Source: Herbidospora mongoliensis (GTDB lineage: Bacteria; Actinomycetota; Actinomycetes; Streptosporangiales; Streptosporangiaceae). From it: 64,000 nucleotides of DNA. This document shows positions 60,451 through 64,000 of the stretch, piece after piece. The DNA is taken from contig NZ_BBXD01000024.1 of assembly GCF_001570545.1 (NCBI RefSeq), positions 116,288 through 180,287 of the forward strand, read 5' to 3'. Positions within the stretch are counted from its first letter, which is position 1. The number at the start of each line of letters is the position of its first letter. The notes beneath the pieces are model-generated. The model made no database searches. It was not told where the DNA came from and saw only the letters and a program-made list of their open reading frames with translations. Both the position numbers and the translations under genes were made by a program.

Positions 60451-61482
60451 ATGCAGGTCAAGCATGCTGGTTGGCAGCCGTCCAAGCTGCGGGAACGTCG
60501 CGAGGCCGCCGGGCTGACGCTCGAAGCGGCCGGCGAGCAGTTGCGCCACATCGGAGAGGTCCACAACTGGAACCTTGCGGCGAACTTCCAGACCATCGGC
60601 AAGCACGAACGCGGGGAGAGCTTCCCGCACGTCCACTACCGGCGCGCGTACTCGCTGCTCTACCAGAGCGACGAGTTCACGTTGGGGTTCCGCGCCCAGC
60701 CCGCCGATGTGACCGGCCCGGTGCCGGTGCTGAACGTGCCGGGGATCGTGTCGGAGCCCGCGTTCCAGAAGGAGGCCGCGCGAGCCATAACGGAAGCCCT
60801 GGAGCGCATCGCGAGCGGGGTGAGCGAGGGTGACGGGACGATGCGGGCCGTGCTCGAATCGCGGGTACTCGACGCGTGGGGTTCGCGGTTTGTCATCGGT
60901 GCGTCGCAGAAGAAGACGCTCACCCTGGTCGGCGGGTATGCCGGATCGGGGAAGACGGAGTTCGCACGGTTTCTCAGCGATATCACCGGGTGGGCGTTCC
61001 TGGACAAGGATTCCATGACGCGGGGAATCGCTGAACGGCTACTGGTTTCGCTGGGTGGCGATCCGAATGACCGGCATTCAGAACTCTATTTGAGCGAGGT
61101 CCGTCCGCTGGAGTATCGGTGCCTGATGGAGACCGCTTACGACAATCTCGACTGTGGCGTGTCCACGGTTCTTTCAGCGCCGTTCATCTCGGAACTCAAG
61201 CAAGATGCATGGTTGAAGCGGCTGGAGAACCGGTGCGCGGCTAAGGGCGTCGAGGTGGCCGTTATCTGGGTACGGTGCGATGTGGATTCCATGCGCGAAT
61301 ACATGGAATTCCGGTCGGCTCCACGTGACACCTGGAAGCTTCAGAACTGGGATGACTACGCGAACTCCATCGACACGGAGAACAGTCCCCCGGGTGTTCA
61401 TGTCACGGTGGACAACCGCTATGGGATGGCGATAGCCACCGCCGACCGTACGCGCGAGACCTTGCGCCGGCTTCTCCCATGA
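60451..61482 (+). CDS. XRE-type HTH fused to a P-loop (AAA_33-like) kinase
   Basis: A 343-residue protein from the ATG at 60451, with AGGAGGAACC upstream. Residues 10-75 form an XRE helix-turn-helix-like domain (LRERREAAGLTLEAAGEQL; NFQTIGKHERGESFP). After a linker, a kinase domain starts at 155 with Walker A GGYAGSGKT (161-169), FLDKDSMTRG (183-192) and the lid IWVRCDVDSMREYMEFRSAPRD (272-293), as in AAA_33 and zeta/PezT-like kinases. An antitoxin-like HTH joined to such a kinase resembles a single-chain PezAT. The substrate is unknown. It overlaps the next kinase gene (ATGA). Confidence 0.75.
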   Translation: MQVKHAGWQPSKLRERREAAGLTLEAAGEQLRHIGEVHNWNLAANFQTIGKHERGESFPHVHYRRAYSLLYQSDEFTLGFRAQPADVTGPVPVLNVPGIVSEPAFQKEAARAITEALERIASGVSEGDGTMRAVLESRVLDAWGSRFVIGASQKKTLTLVGGYAGSGKTEFARFLSDITGWAFLDKDSMTRGIAERLLVSLGGDPNDRHSELYLSEVRPLEYRCLMETAYDNLDCGVSTVLSAPFISELKQDAWLKRLENRCAAKGVEVAVIWVRCDVDSMREYMEFRSAPRDTWKLQNWDDYANSIDTENSPPGVHVTVDNRYGMAIATADRTRETLRRLLP

Positions 61483-62042
61483 CGCTGCGGGCGATCATCC
61501 TGTACGGGCCCCCGACGAGCGGCAAGGACACGATCACGGCAGCGCTCTCGCACGCCGACGAGAGGTTCACGTACCTCAAGAAGCTCAAAGTCGGGGGTGG
61601 CCGGTCGGTGGGGTACCGGCCGGCCAGCCGTGAGCAGCTCGACGAGTTACGTCAGGAGGGGCGATTAGCCGTCGAGACTCACCGTTACGGGAACGTCTAT
61701 GCCGTCGACCAGGCCGACGTCACTGCCATGCTCGCGGCGGGTGCGACGCCCGTTGTCCACATGGGGAACATCTCTGATCTGCGGGCCCTCAGTGCCAGCG
61801 ATCCCGACACCTGGTTCCGGGTGCGGCTGCATGTTCCCCGGGAGGTCTGTGAACAGCGCTCTCGGCAGAGGGGCGATGCGGACACCTCTGAGCGCTTGCG
61901 CGCGTGGGACGAGACTCTTGCCGATCTTCAGGCCCATGACGACGGGCACACGTTCCACATCTGCATTGAGACGCACCTGTTGGACGTCGATGCGGCGGCT
62001 CAGACGATCGTCACGGCGTTGAAGATCACGAATGATCATTGA
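61479..62042 (+). CDS. Small P-loop kinase, guanylate-kinase-like, with two TTA codons
   Basis: A 187-residue protein. Walker A GPPTSGKDT is at 10-18; the following region, KLKVGGGRSVGYRPAS, and a later lid segment LHVPREVCEQRSRQRGDADTSERL resemble guanylate-kinase or small-molecule kinase folds. Leu57 and Leu63 are encoded by TTA (61647 and 61665), unusual in this genome. It is coupled by ATGA to the HTH-kinase gene, so the two kinases probably act in one pathway. The substrate could be a nucleotide, but this is not shown. Confidence 0.7.
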   Translation: MTLRAIILYGPPTSGKDTITAALSHADERFTYLKKLKVGGGRSVGYRPASREQLDELRQEGRLAVETHRYGNVYAVDQADVTAMLAAGATPVVHMGNISDLRALSASDPDTWFRVRLHVPREVCEQRSRQRGDADTSERLRAWDETLADLQAHDDGHTFHICIETHLLDVDAAAQTIVTALKITNDH

Positions 62043-62102
62043 TCCCGTGGTGCTCCGGCGAGGCTGCTTGAGCGGTGACCTCGAAGCGGCCCCGCCGGAG
62101 GG

Positions 62103-62738
62103 TTAGCGGGTCATGGCCATTGGCGTCATTTCGCTGATGAACATGACCAATTGGTGAGCGAATGCGAAGGGCAGATTTGTGCTGCCCCACAGGGGGAGCT
62201 CCACATTGTGTTCACCGGTGAAGTAAGCGCGGCCTTCAGCGTCCGGGGTGTACATGTCGGCGAGCACACTTGCGGGTCTTGAATTACCGACCATGTAGAT
62301 CGCTGGCGATGCGTGCAGATGGGGGCATAGAGAGAGCGCGACCGGAATGCAGCTCAGGCACGTCGGGGGTGCGCTTGCGAGTCCTCCGGTAGCGCCGACT
62401 CGGCGGAACACGGCGTCTGTGACGATCCAGGGGACGCGGCCTGTTGCGGGGTCCTGAGCGGGGTTTCCGCACACCTGGCAGAGAAGGTTCTCCATGCAGT
62501 CCCACTGCCGGCGCGTGTTCAGCTTGCGCCACTGGGGTTGGCCCTCGCGTGATTGCCCGGAGCGAGCACGAAGGGCCCCGTACCGCCAATCGCCCTCATG
62601 TGGATGCTCGTAGCTGAGTCGTAGGCCGCCGATGGGGCTCCGCACGAACTTGATCGGCGAGGTGTCCAGTTCGTCGGAGTAGGCGATGACGTAGGGGACG
62701 GGGATCTTCGACGCCTGGTCAGATCGGGTGCTTGTCAT
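62103..62738 (-). CDS. AICE cargo protein with cysteine-rich metal site
   Basis: A 211-residue protein from the ATG at 62738. It starts with PVPYVIAYSDELDTSPIKFV and has a metal-binding centre: CMENLLCQVCGNPAQ and, later, PTCLSCIPVALSLCPHLHA. Together these give several CxxC/CxxH pairs for one or two zincs. The C-terminal part is ordinary alpha/beta sequence. No family recognised. It is converging on the kinase pair and overlaps the 71-residue gene upstream by 20 bases. Confidence 0.65.
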   Translation of the reverse strand: MTSTRSDQASKIPVPYVIAYSDELDTSPIKFVRSPIGGLRLSYEHPHEGDWRYGALRARSGQSREGQPQWRKLNTRRQWDCMENLLCQVCGNPAQDPATGRVPWIVTDAVFRRVGATGGLASAPPTCLSCIPVALSLCPHLHASPAIYMVGNSRPASVLADMYTPDAEGRAYFTGEHNVELPLWGSTNLPFAFAHQLVMFISEMTPMAMTR

Positions 62739-62934
62739 TGATGCCGTCCTCCTCTCCGTCGCGTGGATGTGTGCCGCCCGCGAGGACCTCGGCGAGACGG
62801 TTGACCGTCTGGCTGTGAAGCGTGCGGCGGCATCCGCAGTTCGGGGTTGAACAGGAACCGGTGGCGTACCAGATGCCTGCCAACTCCCAGATCGTCCATT
62901 CCGGATAGAGGTCTTTGAGCATGTCAGGGGTCAT
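62719..62934 (-). CDS. Small AICE protein with CxxxCxC motif
   Basis: A 71-residue protein: MLKDLYPEWTIWELAGIWYA, then a Cys cluster GSCSTPNCGCRRTLHS, and an acidic C-terminus (GEEDGINDKHPI). It overlaps the cysteine-rich 211-residue gene by 20 bases; both are likely cotranscribed. Function unknown; the Cys/His arrangement could bind one zinc. Confidence 0.55.
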   Translation of the reverse strand: MTPDMLKDLYPEWTIWELAGIWYATGSCSTPNCGCRRTLHSQTVNRLAEVLAGGTHPRDGEEDGINDKHPI

Positions 62935-63052
62935 GCGTCACCATGCCGGGCGGCCCGCCGACCTTGGGTGACGCCAGAAGCCGACGGGCCTGATCAGGTG
63001 GAAGTGCGGACCTTCCAAGGGCTCGTCACCGCCCGCCGCAGAGCATAGACCG

Positions 63053-63079
63053 CCATATAGAGCGGTGTATAGCGGCATG
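63053..63079. promoter_or_regulatory. Candidate operator upstream of the element's GntR gene
   Basis: The direct repeats TATAGAGCGG (63056) and TATAGCGG (63068) are followed by CATGCCG, 50 bases before the GntR start. A related arrangement occurs at 56753-56778. Autoregulation as in KorSA is inferred. Confidence 0.4.
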
Positions 63080-63128
63080 CCGCGTCATGGACGTCTATGC
63101 AGCTCAGAGGCGTTCTAGGGTGATCTGC

Positions 63129-63407
63129 ATGAGTGCTGTGCCGCCGTACGACCCTGACGCACCCGGGCCCGCCATGTACGTCTATGCACGAGTGGCCGAC
63201 CACATCGCGGCACGGATCGCGGCTGGCGAACTGGTGCCGGGTACGCGGCTTCCGGGAGAGCGTGATTTGGCCGCAGAGTATGGCGTAGCGCTTGGGACGG
63301 TTCGACGTGCGATTGAGGAGCTGCGCGATCGTGGGCTGGTCGTTACCCTGCCAGCCAAAGGAACTTACATCGCCCGTCCGGAAGACCTCGCATCACAATC
63401 CGACTAG
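63129..63407 (+). CDS. GntR family regulator (KorSA-like) of the AICE
   Basis: A 92-residue protein from the ATG at 63129, with AGGGTGATC just upstream; an ATG at 63087 would add 14 residues and lacks such a site. The winged helix is at about 18-80: RVADHIAARIAAGELVPGTRLPGERDLAAEYGVALGTVRRAIEELRDRGLVVTL. Single-domain GntR proteins of this length, such as KorSA of pSAM2, repress AICE transfer and excision genes. Direct repeats upstream suggest autoregulation. Confidence 0.8.
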   Translation: MSAVPPYDPDAPGPAMYVYARVADHIAARIAAGELVPGTRLPGERDLAAEYGVALGTVRRAIEELRDRGLVVTLPAKGTYIARPEDLASQSD

Positions 63408-63488
63408 AGAGCGTTAAGGGCTTGGGTTACGGGCTTGTGGTGGTCTGGGAGAGCTGACCGCGACTGGTTGCGGGGTTATGCAGGTGGG

Positions 63489-64000
63489 ATGAGGTATCCC
63501 GACAGTGGCGGGCTGACCGCCGAGCAGCGTGTGAAGCGGGAAGTGGTGCGGTTACGGGCGGCCGACCGGTTCGCCGAAGGCGCCACCGACGCACAGGTGG
63601 CGCGGGAGTTCCGGGTGTCGCGAATGTCGGCCAACCGGTGGCGGCACGCCTTTGAGTCCGCCGGCCGTGAAGGACTGCTGTCCAAGGGGCCGGGCGGGGA
63701 GGTCTGCCGGCTCGACCCGGACCAGGTGGCGGAGCTGGAGACAGCGCTGGAGGCCGGACCGGCCGTGCACGGGTGGGACGATCAGTGCTGGACGTTGTCC
63801 CGGATCGCCGAGGTGGTGCGCCGCCGATTCGGGGTCGGCTACACCCCGGCCGGGATCTGGTACCTGCTGCGGCGGGCGGGATGGTCCTGGCAGGCGCCCT
63901 CCCGCAGGGCGGCCGAACGCGATGAACAGGCCATTGCCGCCTGGAAGGACGAGCAGTGGCCGATCATAAAAGGACCGCGACCCGGTTGGGGGCCTGGCTC
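63489..64000 (+). CDS. IS630-family transposase, first frame with putative frameshift (continues past window)
   Basis: From the ATG at 63489: an N-terminal helix-turn-helix (AEGATDAQVAREFRVSRMSANRWRHAFE), then RIAEVVRRRFGVGYTPAGIWYLLRRAGW, the winged helix of IS630-type transposases. The frame reaches WPIIKGPRP. At 63966-63972, ATA AAA G is a slippery site; the -1 frame continues TATRLGAWL, which is how the catalytic DDE frame of this family usually begins. The DDE domain lies past the right edge. It is probably an insertion within or at the edge of the AICE; the left inverted repeat (expected before 63489) was not identified. Confidence 0.75.
   Translation, partial: MRYPDSGGLTAEQRVKREVVRLRAADRFAEGATDAQVAREFRVSRMSANRWRHAFESAGREGLLSKGPGGEVCRLDPDQVAELETALEAGPAVHGWDDQCWTLSRIAEVVRRRFGVGYTPAGIWYLLRRAGWSWQAPSRRAAERDEQAIAAWKDEQWPIIKGPRPGWGPG

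Larger units (their letters stand above)
55114..64000. mobile_element. Left part of an actinomycete integrative and conjugative element (AICE)
   Basis: Adjacent to tRNA-Val the window holds a tyrosine integrase, RHH protein, excisionase, TraB/FtsK translocase, a set of small transfer-type proteins, cargo genes, a GntR (KorSA-like) regulator and an IS630-type transposase. This module order is that of AICEs such as pSAM2, which move as double-stranded DNA using one TraB protein. attL should lie in the 3' end of tRNA-Val. A repeat of that 3' end (attR) is not seen in the window, so the right boundary is beyond 64000. No relaxase or type IV secretion genes and no RepSA-like initiator are visible. 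Confidence 0.85.

Noticed and set aside
62994..63203. 69-codon minus-strand frame over the GntR promoter
   Set aside because: Covers the repeats upstream of the GntR gene and has no protein-like features.

Overview
The window is GC-rich actinobacterial chromosome, most likely from the Streptosporangiales (Streptosporangium/Nonomuraea-like). The assignment is an inference. It rests on the high GC content, the actinobacterial divergent GlgA/GlgC pair, an F420-type deazaflavin oxidoreductase, a DUF5302 protein, a Ski2-like DUF3516 helicase, a GH12-Fn3-CBM2 cellulase, rare TTA codons, and an actinomycete-type integrative element in a tRNA gene. No species can be named from sequence alone.

Layout. 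1-5.2 kb: an extracytoplasmic copper region. It holds a YibE/F membrane protein and a lipoprotein related to copper type II monooxygenases on the minus strand. On the plus strand lies an operon of a membrane protein, a PCu(A)C copper chaperone, a Tat-exported DyP peroxidase and CopC. 5.2-17.2 kb: housekeeping and accessory genes, including a drug exporter with its TetR regulator, an SDR/XRE pair, an orphan histidine kinase, the DUF3516 helicase, a dihydrouridine synthase and an ACT protein. Two gene remnants sit at 13.4-13.9 kb. 17.2-22.2 kb: a tightly coupled operon of two different P-loop GTPases, a protein with one C-terminal membrane segment and a fourth unknown protein. This is the best candidate for a poorly described system outside the mobile element. 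22.2-31.4 kb: NAD-dependent epimerase-like proteins, a phosphopantetheinyl transferase, two PAP2 phosphatases, secreted proteins, an ABC exporter and an alcohol dehydrogenase. 31.4-36.9 kb: a copper-efflux locus (CsoR, CopZ-like chaperone, secreted copper protein, CPC-type ATPase) divergent from a CPH-type ATPase, with two CsoR-like palindromes between them. 36.9-54.8 kb: glycogen synthesis genes, MscS channel, GntR-ABC operon, aldo/keto reductase, cellulase, a second TetR-MFS pair, glmS, an amidohydrolase and an M14 peptidase.

54.8-64 kb: a tRNA cluster (Gly-GCC, Cys-GCA, Gly-GCC, Val-GAC) followed by the left part of an actinomycete integrative and conjugative element (AICE) inserted at tRNA-Val. 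Its order is integrase, ribbon-helix-helix protein, excisionase, an array of short repeats, a TraB/FtsK translocase, small transfer-type proteins, and then cargo. The cargo includes an XRE-HTH protein fused to a P-loop kinase and a second small kinase. A KorSA-like GntR regulator and the start of an IS630-type transposase follow. The element runs past the right edge. No replication initiator is seen where AICEs often carry one. The excisionase has no standard start codon in frame, apparently because of a 4-base GATC duplication.

How they work together: the two copper regions appear to split extracellular copper delivery to enzymes from cytoplasmic copper export under CsoR. The AICE translocase carries a C-terminal winged helix that could bind the 8-bp tandem repeats beside its own gene, as TraB proteins bind clt loci. 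All functional statements come from motif recognition and gene context; no database search was run.
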